DNA of 64,000 nucleotides from contig JAFYIZ010000047.1 of assembly GCA_017538365.1 (NCBI GenBank), positions 62,001 to 126,000 of the forward strand. The letters run 5' to 3'. Of this stretch, positions 1 through 8,207 are shown one piece after another. The notes under the pieces are model-generated. The model was given only the letters and a program-made list of their open reading frames with translations. It ran no database searches and had not been told where the DNA came from. Numbering within the stretch: position 1 is the first letter of the stretch; every line of letters begins with the position of its first letter. Both the position numbers and the translations under genes were made by a program. The DNA comes from a bacterium (GTDB lineage Bacteria; UBP6; UBA1177).

Positions 1-1
1 C

Positions 2-1015
2 TGGATGGAACTGAATGATATTTCCGAAATCATTGCCGGAACAAAGGATCTCAGAATCATATATGCGCCAGGATTTTCAGTGGGAGCCGATTACTACGAT
101 CCGATCGTGAGATTTGTTAATTTTTCGAGCGAACAGGCAAAAGAGTTCATAACGAGCGGTTTTTCTCATTTCTTTCAGTCGCTTGAAAACGGGAAAGAAG
201 AAGCGTTTATTGAGGAATATCCCTATAATATCAGGCCTGTAAGCGATGATTCGCCGTTCTTTTTCAACTATTTCAAGTCGGAGGGCGAAAAACTGTCGAA
301 AGAGGTGAGGATGGTTGCCGTGGATGACAGCGTATTCCAAATCGAGATGCTGATTATCACGTTTGTCCAACTGCTGTTTCTATCGCTTTCACTCTTTATT
401 TCTCCGCTTTTTTTCATGTCAAAAGAGGAAAAGAAATATCTGCCGCTTGTTCAGATACTTGTTTTTGCAGCTTTAGGGTTTGGATTCATGTTTATTGAAA
501 TGACTTTTATACAGAATTTCACTCTGATTTTCGGCGATCCGGCGACTTCGGCTGCAACAGCCGTAGGAATACTGCTTCTTTTCTCGGCAATAGGTTCTCT
601 TTTCAGTAAAAAAATATTGATTTCTCTTGGAGAAAAGTCATTCTTCAGTGTTCTTGCGGTAATTCTGCCGTTGATGATTCTGGGTTATGCTGTTCTTGTG
701 CCGCATTTCTCGGCTTTCTGTGCAGGTTTCTCATTTGCTTTAAAACTTCTTTTTACCATACTTTTTATAGCACCTCTCGGGTTTATTACAGGAATTGTTT
801 TTCCGGTTTCGCTGCTCCTCGTAGGAGAGAAAAAGCCTTCCTTTATTCCGCTGGCAATCGGTGCGAACGGAGCAGGATCGGTTCTTGCAACAGTGGCTTC
901 TGTAATGATTGCAATGGCTTACGGTTTTAAATTCGTCTTCGTTCTTTCAGCTTTCTGCTACTTCTTCGCCCTTTCAGCAATGCTTTATTTCGTTAAAAAG
1001 AGGGTTCGGTTTTAA
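2..1015 (+). CDS. Spermidine-synthase-like polytopic membrane protein, C-terminal part (5' truncated)
   Basis: The reading frame is open to the left edge, so this is the 3' part of a longer gene. The first ~110 residues look like the end of a methyltransferase-fold spermidine-synthase domain; 'PVSDDSPFFFNYF' (about residues 77-89) resembles the 'P.TDD.PFFF..F' signature before the membrane half of these fusion proteins. The rest has about six hydrophobic segments (about 115-138, 145-175, 183-200, 213-232, 245-273, 285-330), with 'GFMFIEMTFIQ' and 'GDPATSAATAVGILLLFSAIGS', which fit the membrane half of the family. The substrate is unknown, since the catalytic part lies mostly outside the window. 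It runs convergently into the carboxypeptidase gene with only 14 nt between stops. Confidence 0.7.
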   Translation, partial: WMELNDISEIIAGTKDLRIIYAPGFSVGADYYDPIVRFVNFSSEQAKEFITSGFSHFFQSLENGKEEAFIEEYPYNIRPVSDDSPFFFNYFKSEGEKLSKEVRMVAVDDSVFQIEMLIITFVQLLFLSLSLFISPLFFMSKEEKKYLPLVQILVFAALGFGFMFIEMTFIQNFTLIFGDPATSAATAVGILLLFSAIGSLFSKKILISLGEKSFFSVLAVILPLMILGYAVLVPHFSAFCAGFSFALKLLFTILFIAPLGFITGIVFPVSLLLVGEKKPSFIPLAIGANGAGSVLATVASVMIAMAYGFKFVFVLSAFCYFFALSAMLYFVKKRVRF

Positions 1016-1029
1016 TAAGAAAATTCGCT

Positions 1030-2943
1030 TTAATTTATCCAGTTTTTGACGTCGTTGAAGAATTTTTTTGGCTGATTTACAGAAACACTGTGGGAGCTTT
1101 CGGGATAGAAGGGGAAGGTTACTGTTGCCGATTCTCCGTCCTTGAAATGCACTGTAAATGACTCTTCGCCGGTTTCGACGCTTGAAACACTGTCGAATTT
1201 TTTTGCAGCCTCCGGAGTTGCTTTCGCATAAAGGATAATATCTTCTTCCGCGTTGGTGATGAAAGTTTTGACGGTTCTTATGTTTTCAAGGAACATTTCG
1301 CCGTTCACATTGCTGTATGGAGAAGTCGAAGCACTGTAAAATTTTGAATTTATTGTGTTATTTGTATCGACATAATATTCGTCATAGCTCGGAAGGGTTC
1401 CGAAAACGCTTTCCAGATTGCCGCTTGCAAGAGGATGGATGTTCCGCTGTCCGATCCGTGTTTTCATTATGATTCTGACGCTTTCGGGAAGATTTTGGAG
1501 TTCGCTAACGTCAGCGATGTTTCTGGAATATCCGTTTGCATTTTTGTATCTGAAAGCGCCGGTTCTGTTTGCTGCGTAAAGATCTTCTATCTTGGCCGGA
1601 TCGTTCAGGATGAACTGCCCGAACATCGAGAACTGAAGTATTTTCGCAATGCCGTAATCGGTGTAATCGAAAAGCCAGTTGTATTCGTGGCGGTAAGCAT
1701 AAATATCGCGTCCTGCATTCTGGACATAATTCAACGCGTTGCTGTGTTTGTCGCAATTGCCGCCCCACGAATTTCCGCATGCTTTAAACTGTTTTCCCGT
1801 TTCCTGCTGAATTTCGTAAAGCGGACTGCCGCTTTGTTCGAGAACTTCACCGACTGCATCCATCTGCTGCTGTCCCATGGCAAGCGGCTGAATCATGATT
1901 TGCCCGCTGAACTGCTTTGCAACTTGCTCTTTCGAGGGCATTCCGCTTATAGTCGGGTCAATTTCGCGGAAGTGCTGCGCGATTTCTTCAAAAAGCGCGG
2001 CATCGTAGAAAGTTCTCTTTTTTCCAGCATAATCGGCGACATTGAGAAGAATATTTATTACAGCGGTGGTTCTTGTTCCGCCATAGCTTTCACCTGCAAG
2101 AATGACCTGATTCGACTTTATTTTCGGATGATTGTCGAGAAAGCGAAGAATCACGCGGATAAAGTCAGCAGCATCAACGAAAACATTGAAATTTGCGGTT
2201 GAAAAATAGTTCGAACGGCTGCGGCTGTTTGAGGGATCGTCAACGATGCCGTAGGAAAATCCCGTTTGTCTCGCATCAATGTAAAGAAGATTGCCCAGCT
2301 TGTTCCAGTTCCATTTGTTGTTGGCAACACCTTCTCCGGCAAACGCCTGATCCGCCGTTTTTTTGGAAGTGTTGTAGAGAAAAATAAGCGAAGAAGATGA
2401 ACCCGGACCGCCGTTGTAGAAAACGAAAAGAGGTTTTTCCTGCGGATTGGTATTCGCCGGCTGGAAGTAATACCACATTTTCGCTCTGCCGCTTTGGTTG
2501 TTTTTATTGCTGAGAGTATAGTTATTTTCTTCCAGATCGATGAAACCCGATTCATAGTCGAGGCCTTCGACGATTACAACAGGTTCGTCCTCTTCTTCAG
2601 GATCGTCATCACCTGTTTGTTCATCAGAATCTACGTCAGTTGCCGATGTGTCCGAAATATCGTCATCTGTTGTCGTGTCTCCGGAATCAGTTGAATCGTT
2701 GTCATTCCCGGAATCTGACGAATCTCCGTCGTTGAAAGTGTCGGAGGAATCAGCATCGTTGTGCATGGTGTCGCCATCATTCACTGATGTTGTGTCGGTT
2801 TCGTCTGAATCATCAATGAAATCAGTGTCTTTGTCGTTGGATGCTTCATGATTCTTATCTGGATTGATAAGCTTCGATCCATTATCACACGAAATCATAA
2901 AAAATGTGCATAAAAAGACGAAAACAACCAAAAATTTCTTCAT
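1030..2943 (-). CDS. Serine carboxypeptidase-like (peptidase S10) lipoprotein
   Basis: A lipoprotein signal (basic start, hydrophobic core, 'MISC' lipobox, Cys19) is followed by a long Asp/Ser/Thr-rich linker (about 28-120) and an alpha/beta-hydrolase domain. S10 marks are 'FYNGGPGSSS' (about 175-184, oxyanion region) and 'GESYGG' (284-289, nucleophile Ser286). The likely catalytic Asp is in 'NAEEDII' and the His in 'SSHSVSV' near the C-terminus, giving an intact Ser-Asp-His triad. The enzyme is therefore predicted to release C-terminal residues from peptides at the cell surface or in the periplasm; the linker would hold the domain away from the membrane. Family assignment is strong; the substrate is unknown. 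Confidence 0.85.
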   Translation of the reverse strand: MKKFLVVFVFLCTFFMISCDNGSKLINPDKNHEASNDKDTDFIDDSDETDTTSVNDGDTMHNDADSSDTFNDGDSSDSGNDNDSTDSGDTTTDDDISDTSATDVDSDEQTGDDDPEEEDEPVVIVEGLDYESGFIDLEENNYTLSNKNNQSGRAKMWYYFQPANTNPQEKPLFVFYNGGPGSSSSLIFLYNTSKKTADQAFAGEGVANNKWNWNKLGNLLYIDARQTGFSYGIVDDPSNSRSRSNYFSTANFNVFVDAADFIRVILRFLDNHPKIKSNQVILAGESYGGTRTTAVINILLNVADYAGKKRTFYDAALFEEIAQHFREIDPTISGMPSKEQVAKQFSGQIMIQPLAMGQQQMDAVGEVLEQSGSPLYEIQQETGKQFKACGNSWGGNCDKHSNALNYVQNAGRDIYAYRHEYNWLFDYTDYGIAKILQFSMFGQFILNDPAKIEDLYAANRTGAFRYKNANGYSRNIADVSELQNLPESVRIIMKTRIGQRNIHPLASGNLESVFGTLPSYDEYYVDTNNTINSKFYSASTSPYSNVNGEMFLENIRTVKTFITNAEEDIILYAKATPEAAKKFDSVSSVETGEESFTVHFKDGESATVTFPFYPESSHSVSVNQPKKFFNDVKNWIN

Positions 2944-3028
2944 TTTTTCACCTCGCCAATCAAAAAACTCACTATTTTAGGTTCTTAAAAAATATAATCA
3001 ATAAATCATTTTTTGAAATTTCCGCGTA

Positions 3029-3056
3029 TTGACTTTGCGGAATCGGTTCCTATATA
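3029..3056 (+). promoter_or_regulatory. Sigma-70-like promoter of htpG
   Basis: TTGACT (3029-3034), 16 nt spacer, TATATA (3051-3056), about 40 nt before the htpG start codon. No clear sigma-32-type sequence is seen. The layout closely matches the panD promoter near 55.2 kb. Confidence 0.6.
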
Positions 3057-3098
3057 TCCACGCGGTTTTTTTTTATTATGTTTTTTTCGGAGGAGAAA

Positions 3099-5048
3099 AT
3101 GGCTGAAAAAAGTTTCAAGGCCGAGACTCAGAAACTGCTTGACCTTATGATCAATTCTATTTACACGAACCGCGAGATTTTCTTGAGAGAGCTTATTTCA
3201 AACGCGAGCGACGCGATAGACAAACTCAAATTCAAATCCCTCACCGAGCCCGATCTTTTGAAGGAATGCGGTGAGCCGGAGATCAGGATAACACCGGATA
3301 AAGAATTGAAAACACTGACTATAACTGATAACGGAATCGGTATGACATACAACGATGTAGTCGAAAACATCGGCACGATTGCACACAGCGGCTCGAAAGA
3401 GTTTTTCGAAAAAATGGCTGCCGAAAAAGGCGAGGGCGAAAAAAATGCAGCCGAGTTTATAGGGCAATTCGGTGTCGGTTTTTACAGCGCTTTCATGGTC
3501 GCAGACAGAGTAAAGATCAGAACGAGAGCTGCGGGTGCGAAACCGTCAGAGGGCGTTGTCTGGGAATCGAAAGGCGACGGAGTCTACACGATTGACAAGG
3601 CGAGCGTCGAAAAATGCGGGACCGAGATCACGCTTTACCTCAAAGACGATGCGGTAAAAGAGATGATGCTTCTCGACAGATACGAACTTGAAGAGCTCGT
3701 TTCGAAATACAGCGATTTCATCCGCTACCCGATCAAAATGACGGTCGAAAACGAGATCCCTGAAGAAAAAGACGCTGACGGCAAAGTCACGAAAGAAAAG
3801 GAAACTGTTCTCGAAGACAAGACTCTGAACTCGATGAAACCGCTCTGGAAAAGGGAAAAATCGGATGTTAAGGAAGATGAATACAAGGAATTTTACAGAC
3901 ACACTTTCCATTCCTACGACGAACCGCTTGATGTGATCCAGGCGAAAGGTGAAGGTCAGGTCGAATACACCGCGCTTCTTTTCATCCCGTCCGAAACGCC
4001 TTTCAACTTCTATTCTTCGCAGTTTGAAAGAGGCCTTGCGCTTTACAGCAAACAGGTCTTCATCATGGAAAAATGCAAAGACTTAGTTCCCGAATACCTC
4101 GGTTTCGTAAAAGGTGTTGTCGACAGCCCCGATTTTTCGCTCAACATTTCGCGTGAGATGCTCCAGCACAGCAGCCAGCTCAAGATAATCTCGAAAAACC
4201 TTGAGAAAAAGATCCTTGCATCGCTCAAATACATGCTTGAAAACGACCGTGAGAAATACATGAAATTCTGGAAAGAGTTTGGCCGTGCCATGAAAGCGGG
4301 CGTTTACTCCGATTTCGGAGCGCACAAGGAAAAGCTGCAGGATCTTCTTCTTTTCGAATCGTCGAAAAGTGAAGGCATGACGACTTTGGGCGAATATGTA
4401 AAAAGAATGCCGGAAGGACAGAAAGAGATCTACTACGCAGCAGGAAAAGACAAAGAATCTATTGCCGGAATACCGCAGATGGAAGCAGTTGCTGAAAAAG
4501 GCTACGAAGTTCTCTACTTCACCGATAAAATTGATGAATTCGCTTCTACAATGCTTGTAAGTTATCAGGAAAAACCGCTCAAAAACATTGCGGCTGAAGA
4601 CCTGAATCTTGATACCGACGAAGAGAAAAAGGCGAAAGAAGAAAAACGCAAAGAGAAAGAGGAAGAGAGCAAATCCCTTCTTGAGACCATCAAAAAATAT
4701 CTGGGAAACGAGGTGAGCGAAGTGCGTCTTTCCTCGAGACTCAAAAACAGCGCAGTCTGCCTTGTCAGCGGCGCGGGACTCAGCCTCAACATGGAACAGG
4801 TTCTGGCAGAAGCATCAATGTCGGCAATGCCTTCTCCTAAGGCAATGAAGATTTTGGAAATCAACCCTGACCACAAAATTTTTGAGAAAATGACCGAGAT
4901 CTACAACGCAGATCCAGAGTCGCAGAAACTCAAAGATATGGCGGAAGTCCTTTACGATCAGGCTCTTCTTATCGAAGGGATCACTCCGAAAAATCCGGTC
5001 AAATTCGCAAACCAGATATCGGCTCTGCTTTCAGAAATTTCGTTGTAA
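3099..5048 (+). CDS. htpG: Chaperone protein HtpG (Hsp90)
   Basis: Cytosolic ATP-dependent Hsp90 chaperone, 649 residues, the usual bacterial length. The GHKL ATPase motifs are intact: 'RELISNASDAID' (about 30-41), 'DNGIGM' (77-82) and 'GQFGVGFYSAFMV'. The middle domain carries 'FNFYSSQFERGLALYSKQVFIM' features and the C-terminal dimerisation region is present. The frame extends seven codons upstream, but the ATG at 3099 has a strong GGAGGA ribosome site just before it and gives the normal N-terminus MAEKSFKAET. It is monocistronic with its own promoter; the next genes belong to a toxin-antitoxin module. Confidence 0.97.
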   Translation: MAEKSFKAETQKLLDLMINSIYTNREIFLRELISNASDAIDKLKFKSLTEPDLLKECGEPEIRITPDKELKTLTITDNGIGMTYNDVVENIGTIAHSGSKEFFEKMAAEKGEGEKNAAEFIGQFGVGFYSAFMVADRVKIRTRAAGAKPSEGVVWESKGDGVYTIDKASVEKCGTEITLYLKDDAVKEMMLLDRYELEELVSKYSDFIRYPIKMTVENEIPEEKDADGKVTKEKETVLEDKTLNSMKPLWKREKSDVKEDEYKEFYRHTFHSYDEPLDVIQAKGEGQVEYTALLFIPSETPFNFYSSQFERGLALYSKQVFIMEKCKDLVPEYLGFVKGVVDSPDFSLNISREMLQHSSQLKIISKNLEKKILASLKYMLENDREKYMKFWKEFGRAMKAGVYSDFGAHKEKLQDLLLFESSKSEGMTTLGEYVKRMPEGQKEIYYAAGKDKESIAGIPQMEAVAEKGYEVLYFTDKIDEFASTMLVSYQEKPLKNIAAEDLNLDTDEEKKAKEEKRKEKEEESKSLLETIKKYLGNEVSEVRLSSRLKNSAVCLVSGAGLSLNMEQVLAEASMSAMPSPKAMKILEINPDHKIFEKMTEIYNADPESQKLKDMAEVLYDQALLIEGITPKNPVKFANQISALLSEISL

Positions 5049-5053
5049 ATTAC

Positions 5054-5066
5054 TGACACGGTGTCG
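5054..5066. repeat. TGACA-N3-TGTCA-type dyad, copy 1
   Basis: TGACACGGTGTCG just after the htpG stop; GACAC-G-GTGTC is a perfect palindrome. About 20 nt around it match the copy at 6730-6742 almost exactly (ctgacacgNtgtcNaaataa). A third dyad with the same arms lies upstream of gspG. Function unknown: regulator site or remnant of a small repeat. Confidence 0.5.
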
Positions 5067-5104
5067 AAATAACTCTTCCGATCTGCAGAAAAGTATTGAA
5101 AATC

Positions 5105-5132
5105 TTGATTTTTTTCCGATATTGCCTATAAT
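5105..5132 (+). promoter_or_regulatory. Promoter of first toxin-antitoxin pair
   Basis: TTGATT (5105-5110), 16 nt spacer, perfect TATAAT (5127-5132), about 47 nt upstream of the antitoxin start. Confidence 0.6.
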
Positions 5133-5178
5133 ATTACAGCTTTTTTAGAATTCGTGTTTATAAAATCGGAGGTTCAAA

Positions 5179-5397
5179 ATGATTGCAATAAGAGCTTATT
5201 ATGACGGACATGCTTTTATTCCGCTTGAAAAAAGATTTTTTAAGGACAAACAGACAGCAATTATTGTAATTGATGAAGAAAAAATTACGGAGCAAAAGAA
5301 GTCGTGCAGGGGAATTGCTGCGGAATATGCGAATCCCACGCTTATCGAACAGGAAAATTCTATCGCAGCAATGGCATTTTCAGGAGTTGACGAATGA
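5179..5397 (+). CDS. Small antitoxin-like protein upstream of a PIN toxin
   Basis: A 72-residue protein beginning 'MIAIRAYYDGHAFIPLEK', which resembles the small antitoxins of the AF2212/DUF104 kind that often precede PIN-domain genes. The N-terminal half is a short beta-rich segment; the C-terminal half, ending 'AMAFSGVDE', would wrap the toxin. A ribosome site (GGAGG) lies 8 nt before the ATG. The stop overlaps the toxin start in an ATGA, the usual arrangement of antitoxin before toxin. The antitoxin role rests on size, position and weak N-terminal similarity. Confidence 0.65.
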   Translation: MIAIRAYYDGHAFIPLEKRFFKDKQTAIIVIDEEKITEQKKSCRGIAAEYANPTLIEQENSIAAMAFSGVDE

Positions 5398-5756
5398 CCG
5401 TAATAGATACAAATGTAATTCTCCGCTATTTGCTTAACGATATTCCCGAACAGGCAGACGAAGCTGCTAAAATTATTGGAAACGGAGCAATATCATTCCC
5501 TGAAATTATTGCAGAAGTCGTATATGTGCTTGTCAAACTCTACTCTGTGCCGCGTGAAAAAATAAACGAGATTGTCTCTCCGGTTATCGATGAAATTGAA
5601 TTTGAAAATGCTGATGTTGTAAAAGCCGCTTTATACTATTATTCGCATACAAAATTCGACTTCGTTGACTCTCTTCTCCTTGCGCGAAAACAGATTTTGA
5701 ATGAAGACATCTTTACATTCGACAAAAAACTTGCAGCTCGATTAAAAGAAATCTGA
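5394..5756 (+). CDS. vapC: VapC-type PIN-domain ribonuclease toxin
   Basis: 120-residue PIN domain. The four acidic metal-binding residues are visible: Asp5 ('VIDTNVILRYLL'), Glu41 ('IIAEVVYVL'), Asp92 ('FDFVDSLLL') and Asp110 ('IFTFDKKL'). Family members are Mg-dependent RNases, often cutting tRNA or rRNA, kept inactive by the cognate antitoxin. Translation is coupled to the upstream gene through ATGA. Nothing is degenerate, so an active toxin is expected. Confidence 0.88.
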   Translation: MTVIDTNVILRYLLNDIPEQADEAAKIIGNGAISFPEIIAEVVYVLVKLYSVPREKINEIVSPVIDEIEFENADVVKAALYYYSHTKFDFVDSLLLARKQILNEDIFTFDKKLAARLKEI

Positions 5757-5810
5757 AACCCGCTTACTTGAAAAAAAATCTGTAATTTGGCGGTTTTTTG
5801 TGGAGAGAAA

Positions 5811-6662
5811 ATGAAAAAAAATCTAATTATCTTTACAGTATTTACTGCGATGTTTTTCATGGTCGGCTGCCACAAATTGCAGTGGTCAAATCGTTCTCCA
5901 GAGGAAATGAACTGGCCGAAGGCGATAGAGTATTGCCGCAACTTGAATGAAGGCGGTCACAGCGACTGGAGACTGCCGGATATCGATGAGCTCAGGACTC
6001 TTATCAAAAACTGTCCAAACACAGAACCGGGCGGAGAGTGCAAGTGGAGTGAAAAAAACGGCATTTTAGCCGAAAAACGATGTTTTCCGGTTGATACCTC
6101 CTGCTTTTGTGAAGAAATAGAAAACAGCAAAGGCTATTACAGCAGACTGGGAGATGACGACTTGCTTTGGTCTTACTCTACGGATTCGTTTATGACAATT
6201 AAAGCCTGGGGCGTATATTTCAGAAGAGGGGCTGTGGTAGAAAGCGATAAGTTGTCAAAACGTTACTATGTCCGTTGTGTGAGGGACGGTATCACTAAAA
6301 ACTCTCAGGAGTCAGATCCGGCAGCTGATTTTGGCTTCAATCATCCAGTTATCATGGGCACTCTTACCAGGTCCAACATTGACGATACAGTCAGCAAGCA
6401 TTTGCCGGATATCAGATCGTGTTATGAAAATGAACTTAAAAAGGATCCGAAACTTTCTGGAAGAATAGCTGTCAACTTCGTCATTTCTGCAACAGGTGGT
6501 GTAAAAAGTTCCAAAGTGCAGAGAACTTCGCTGGAAAACGAAGCTGTCGAAAGTTGTGTCGCAGATCAGATCGAAAAAATCCAATTTCCCACTCCTAAAG
6601 GCGGCGGTGTCGTTATCGTAACCTATCCGTTTGAATTCATGCCTGTTGCTAGCAGACGATAA
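5811..6662 (+). CDS. Lipoprotein with DUF1566 domain fused to AgmX/PglI C-terminal domain
   Basis: A TTG 24 nt upstream is in frame, but the ATG at 5811 has a GGAGAG ribosome site and starts a lipoprotein signal with 'MVGC' lipobox. Residues about 28-160 match DUF1566: 'NWPKAIEYCRNLNEGGHSDW' then 'RLPDIDELRTLI', and the domain ends 'YYVRCVRD'. Residues about 185-280 match the TonB-like AgmX/PglI C-terminal domain ('IRSCYENELKKDP', 'GRIAVNFVISATGGVKSSKV', ending 'VTYPFEF'), common in myxobacterial envelope and gliding proteins. The combination in one short lipoprotein is unusual. It sits alone between two toxin-antitoxin modules; its role is unknown. Confidence 0.75.
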   Translation: MKKNLIIFTVFTAMFFMVGCHKLQWSNRSPEEMNWPKAIEYCRNLNEGGHSDWRLPDIDELRTLIKNCPNTEPGGECKWSEKNGILAEKRCFPVDTSCFCEEIENSKGYYSRLGDDDLLWSYSTDSFMTIKAWGVYFRRGAVVESDKLSKRYYVRCVRDGITKNSQESDPAADFGFNHPVIMGTLTRSNIDDTVSKHLPDIRSCYENELKKDPKLSGRIAVNFVISATGGVKSSKVQRTSLENEAVESCVADQIEKIQFPTPKGGGVVIVTYPFEFMPVASRR

Positions 6663-6729
6663 TAATAATCTCATCACAGAATCCACGATTTATTTGAGAG
6701 ATTTCAGGAAAAGTCTATTTGTCGAAGCC

Positions 6730-6742
6730 TGACACGCTGTCA
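6730..6742. repeat. TGACA-N3-TGTCA dyad, copy 2
   Basis: TGACACGCTGTCA, 5-nt inverted arms. The surrounding 20 nt are nearly identical to those at 5054-5066; the two copies bracket the first toxin-antitoxin pair and the DUF1566 lipoprotein gene. Confidence 0.5.
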
Positions 6743-6805
6743 AAATAAATAATCACAGAAAAATTATTTTAAAATTTTCAATAAAAACAGTTGATTACGG
6801 CTTTT

Positions 6806-6857
6806 TTGCGTAAAATCGCAAAATTTTTTTAGCCGAAATTGCGTAAAATCGCAAAAT
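6806..6857. promoter_or_regulatory. Two identical 19-nt dyads, probable operator of the second TA operon
   Basis: TTGCGTAAAATCGCAAAAT occurs at 6806-6824 and, identically, at 6839-6857 (33 nt apart, about three helical turns). Each contains the inverted repeat TTGCG-N6-CGCAA. They lie 60-110 nt upstream of the -35 box for an AbrB-type antitoxin gene. Antitoxin binding for autoregulation is an inference from position and symmetry. Confidence 0.55.
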
Positions 6858-6916
6858 CTTGGTTGTGTGATCCAAGAAAATTTGCTAAAACATAAGAACT
6901 TTTCTTATTCTTCGTC

Positions 6917-6945
6917 TTGACAGCAAACCCCCAAATCGGTAAGAT
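6917..6945 (+). promoter_or_regulatory. Promoter of the abrB-like/PIN/HD operon
   Basis: TTGACA (6917-6922), 17 nt spacer, TAAGAT (6940-6945); the start codon follows 29 nt later, after a GGAGGG ribosome site. Confidence 0.7.
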
Positions 6946-6974
6946 TTAAAAGTAAGGAATGTAAGGAGGGTACC

Positions 6975-7223
6975 ATGGAACTTGCAAAAGTTACGTCAAA
7001 AGGTCAGGTCACGATTCCGCTTATGATAAGGAATCTGCTCCAGATCAAAACCGGAGACAAAATTTTCTTTGAAGAGAGCGACGGAAGAATCTATATTACG
7101 AACGCTTCTTTAGTAACGCTTGCCAACATTCAGAATGAAATGAAGGGCGAAGCTAAGAAGGCTGGATTCGATTCTGAAGAAGATGTCGTCAACTACATCA
7201 AAGAGCTTCGCAAAAGCAAATGA
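6975..7223 (+). CDS. vapB: AbrB/SpoVT-type antitoxin
   Basis: 82 residues. 'AKVTSKGQVTIPLMIRNLLQIKTGDKIFFEE' is the swapped-hairpin AbrB/MazE DNA-binding fold (about 4-35). The C-terminal tail (about 48-82) is charged and probably binds the toxin. The start has a strong ribosome site (AAGGAGGG). It overlaps the next gene by ATGA. Its likely roles are to neutralise the PIN toxin and repress its own promoter, perhaps at the twin dyads upstream. Confidence 0.85.
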   Translation: MELAKVTSKGQVTIPLMIRNLLQIKTGDKIFFEESDGRIYITNASLVTLANIQNEMKGEAKKAGFDSEEDVVNYIKELRKSK

Positions 7224-7633
7224 GAGTATTTGTTGACACAAACATTGTGATCTCGGCGATACTCTTTCCGGAAGGGAAGGTGGCCAGAGTTTTTTCGCAC
7301 CTGCTTAAAAGGCATACAGTCATAATTTCTTCATATACGAAAGAAGAATGTGCCGAAGTGTTCCGCAAAAAATTTCCGGCAAAAACCGCCCTTCTTGATG
7401 AATTTTTCGAAGGCATCAACTACGAAGAATTTGAAACACCTGAAAATTTTGATGAAAAAGACTATCCCAAAATACAGGATATAAAGGATTTGCCGGTTCT
7501 GGTCTCTTCGATACTTTCTGATGCGGATATCCTGCTCACCGGCGACAAGGATTTTGACAGTATAAAAATCGACAAACCGCTGATTTTTTCACCGGCACAA
7601 TATTACGAATTGATTGATAGGAGGAACAAATGA
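7220..7633 (+). CDS. PIN-domain toxin (COG1569-like)
   Basis: 137 residues. 'MRVFVDTNIVISAILFPEGK' supplies the first acidic residue (Asp6); 'YTKEECAEVF' the middle Glu (about Glu46); and 'ILSDADILLTGDKDF' the C-terminal acids (Asp101, Asp109). This subtype is the usual partner of AbrB-type antitoxins. It is translationally coupled to both neighbours by ATGA overlaps, so toxin, antitoxin and HD hydrolase come from one message. Confidence 0.85.
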   Translation: MRVFVDTNIVISAILFPEGKVARVFSHLLKRHTVIISSYTKEECAEVFRKKFPAKTALLDEFFEGINYEEFETPENFDEKDYPKIQDIKDLPVLVSSILSDADILLTGDKDFDSIKIDKPLIFSPAQYYELIDRRNK

Positions 7634-8196
7634 AAGAAAAACTTAAAAAGGCTTTCGGCGAACTTCTTGCCGAAATGAAGGACAAGGCGCTTGCTGAAAA
7701 AGTGGTCGAAGTTTGGGCTGACTGCGCGAAAGAGGGCTGCTGGAAGAGCTACACCGAACTTACGAAGATCCCGTTTACACTTCTCACTCCGACTGACGGT
7801 GTAAACCTGATCGAACACACGGTCGCGGTCACGAAAGGTGCATTGGGTATAGCCAAGGCGATGATCTCGACCTACAAAAAAGTTCCGTTTGAGATCAATC
7901 TCGACTGGGTCATCGCAGGCGGACTTCTCCACGATGTCGGCAAACTCATGGAGATAGAGAAAGTCGACGGCGCATACAGGAAAAGCTACGCCGGAAAGTG
8001 TGCGAGACACCCGATAAGCGGAGCGATAGCAGCTGCGAAACACGGACTTCCGCTTGAGATCCAGAACATCATCATCTGCCATGCGAAGGAAGGCGAGGGG
8101 AGACCTCAGAGAATTGAAGGTGTTTTCATCCATCAGGCCGATTTCGCAACATTCAATCCCGCTGTCATGAAAGAAAAAGGGCAGCTTATCCTCTAA
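7630..8196 (+). CDS. HD-domain metal-dependent phosphohydrolase
   Basis: 188 residues with a full HD motif set: His63 ('LIEHTVAV'), His101-Asp102 ('GLLHDVGK'), His127 ('RHPISG'), His151 ('IICHAKEG') and Asp171 ('HQADF'). Such proteins hydrolyse phosphomonoesters or phosphodiesters of nucleotides and related compounds in the cytosol; the substrate cannot be told here. The start overlaps the PIN toxin stop (ATGA), giving a three-gene operon. Whether the HD protein takes part in the toxin system or is only transcribed with it is open. Confidence 0.8.
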   Translation: MKEKLKKAFGELLAEMKDKALAEKVVEVWADCAKEGCWKSYTELTKIPFTLLTPTDGVNLIEHTVAVTKGALGIAKAMISTYKKVPFEINLDWVIAGGLLHDVGKLMEIEKVDGAYRKSYAGKCARHPISGAIAAAKHGLPLEIQNIIICHAKEGEGRPQRIEGVFIHQADFATFNPAVMKEKGQLIL

Positions 8197-8207
8197 ACAT
8201 CAGTTCG

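Larger units (their letters stand above)
6663..6974. other. 312-nt intergenic region
   Basis: A/T-rich stretch with no convincing gene. It holds a TGACA-N3-TGTCA dyad (6730-6742), a directly repeated dyad (6806-6857) and the promoter of the second toxin-antitoxin operon (6917-6945), each listed separately. Confidence 0.7.

Noticed and set aside
3078-3098. Upstream in-frame start for htpG
   Set aside because: The ribosome site lies after it and the HtpG N-terminus starts at 3099.
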